Shown here one piece after another: positions 62,934 through 64,000 of a DNA stretch of 64,000 bases. The number at the start of each line of letters is the position of its first letter. The first letter of the stretch is position 1. The stretch covers positions 1 to 64,000 of the forward strand of contig CAYQQR010000021.1 in NCBI GenBank assembly GCA_964420035.1. The letters run 5' to 3'. This DNA is from CAYQQR01 sp964420035 (GTDB lineage: Bacteria; Bacteroidota; Bacteroidia; Bacteroidales; SM23-62). The notes under the pieces are model-generated. The model made no database searches. It saw nothing but the letters and a program-made list of their open reading frames with translations, and was not told where the DNA came from. The translations under genes were made by a program, and so were the position numbers.

Positions 62934-64000
62934 ATGGATGTTGAAATTCTCTCGCGTATACAGTTTGCCTTCACGGTCGCGTTCCACTACATCTATCCTC
63001 CCATAACCATCGGACTGGGTCTGATAATGGTGATTATGGAAGGGCGGTATTTAAGGACCGGGAACAAGATCTATGAAACCATGGCCCGGTTCTGGACCCG
63101 GATCTTTGCCCTGACCTTTGCCCTCGGGGTTGCCACGGGGATTGTAATGGAATTTGAATTCGGAACAAACTGGGCCAGATACTCCCGTTACGTGGGGGAT
63201 GTTTTCGGAAGTGCACTGGCAGCGGAAGGGATCTTCGCCTTTGCCCTGGAAAGCGGATTCCTGGGGGTCCTGCTTTTCGGCTGGAACCGGGTCGGTCCGA
63301 AGGTCCATTTCATCGCCACCCTGGGTGTTTTTATCGGGTCCATGTTCTCGGCGATATGGATCGTGGTGGCCAACTCCTGGCAACAGACCCCGGCAGGCTA
63401 TCATATTGTAGGTGAAGGGATGAATGCCCGGGCCGAGATCACCGATTTCTGGGCCATGGTTTTCAATCCCTCATCGGTCGACAGGATCCTGCACGTCTGG
63501 ATCGGGGCCTTCCTCGCGGGTGCCTTCCTGATCATCAGCGTTCATGCGTACTTCCTGTTGAAAGACCGTTATGTGGAACTTTCCCAAAAGGCCCTTAAGA
63601 TCGCTTTGATGGTTGCCACCGTGGCCGCCCTGGCCCAGCTGGTGACCGGGCACCAGTCGGCAGACGGGGTGACTGAGAACCAGCCCGCCAAGCTTGCTTC
63701 TTTTGAAGGTCATTTTGATAAAGAAGCCCCGGGTGATCTTTATCTGCTGGGCTGGGTGGATAAAGAACAGCAGGAGGTCAAAGGACTCAAAGTGAAGGGC
63801 GGGCTGAGTTTCCTGGTCCACTGGGATTTCAATGAACCGGTCGCGGGACTGAATGCCTTCCCGGAGGATCAGCGGCCCACGGCCCTGAATGCCATTTTCC
63901 AGTTTTACCACATCATGGTGGCCATCGGGCTGCTCCTGATCCTGATCACCCTGTACGGGACCTTTCAATGGTGGAGAGGAAAGATCTTCAGTAAGCGCTG
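62934..64000 (+). CDS. cydA: Cytochrome bd ubiquinol oxidase subunit I (3' end outside window)
   Basis: 355 codons are present and the frame is open to the window edge. It starts ATG 62934 and reads MDVEILSRIQFAFTVAFHYI, with His18 as the likely heme b595/d-side ligand, IGLGLIMVIMEG, VANSWQQTPAG and TGHQSADGVTENQPAKLASFEG, all typical of CydA. The subunit carries hemes b558, b595 and d and oxidises quinol under low oxygen. cydB is expected just outside. Confidence 0.96.
   Translation, partial: MDVEILSRIQFAFTVAFHYIYPPITIGLGLIMVIMEGRYLRTGNKIYETMARFWTRIFALTFALGVATGIVMEFEFGTNWARYSRYVGDVFGSALAAEGIFAFALESGFLGVLLFGWNRVGPKVHFIATLGVFIGSMFSAIWIVVANSWQQTPAGYHIVGEGMNARAEITDFWAMVFNPSSVDRILHVWIGAFLAGAFLIISVHAYFLLKDRYVELSQKALKIALMVATVAALAQLVTGHQSADGVTENQPAKLASFEGHFDKEAPGDLYLLGWVDKEQQEVKGLKVKGGLSFLVHWDFNEPVAGLNAFPEDQRPTALNAIFQFYHIMVAIGLLLILITLYGTFQWWRGKIFSKR

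Overview
The window reads as chromosomal DNA of a Bacteroidota bacterium. The evidence is an adjacent SusC/SusD pair, type IX secretion (T9SS) sorting domains, a DUF2723 membrane protein, the small ribosomal protein THX, a zinc-free L32, many -7 boxes of the Bacteroidota form TAnnTTTG, and an ATP synthase whose genes are split over two loci. Order and genus cannot be told from the sequence alone. Most of the window is ordinary core genome with dense, often overlapping operons. No CRISPR array, prophage, insertion-sequence transposase or rRNA operon is visible.

Layout. 1-1400 is an AT-rich edge with a nested inverted repeat, a cruciform-like block that abuts tRNA-Val(GAC), and an FkbM-type methyltransferase. 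1438-6366 (minus) holds an ABC-2 exporter pair, a small outer-membrane protein, L-2-hydroxyglutarate oxidase and a class IV aminotransferase. 6429-8768 is a predicted secreted WD40-caspase protein. 8841-10088 has an ABC ATPase and a lone receiver protein. 10199-12882 is the yceD-rpmF-plsX-fabH operon. 12995-19202 is bactofilin-atpZ-atpR-like-atpBEFHAG. 19313-20631 is a gene apparently broken by a palindromic insert. 20680-32858 is an arginine/proline locus: carB and carA (both minus) flank the plus-strand operon argR-GNAT-argG-proC-argE-like-argH-proB-proA. 32866-40386 has a TlpA-like thioredoxin, an Na/Pi cotransporter, a polyprenyl synthase and DUF2723. 40521-45113 has a SUI1 protein, a zincin/beta-propeller protein, an LEA14-like lipoprotein and a TonB-like protein. 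45119-48659 (minus) is atpD-atpC-hydrolase-GT9. 48799-53537 has two outer-membrane barrels, a GH16-like protein that lacks its catalytic residues, a repeat protein with a C1q-like end and a T9SS-sorted protein. 53725-60923 has gamma-glutamyltransferase, a THX protein with a long Lys/Glu tail, and SusD/SusC. 61120-62755 holds decayed gene relics around a methyltransferase, and cydA runs off the right edge.

The best leads are not a single new defence system. They are (i) a family of short palindromic elements that sit between genes, break one gene out of frame, and lie in frame inside at least two others; (ii) the secreted WD40-caspase with an intact His/Cys dyad; (iii) the GH16-fold protein fused to degenerate EFK-type repeats with its catalytic glutamates gone; and (iv) a heptamer tandem repeat filling the spacer of a promoter.
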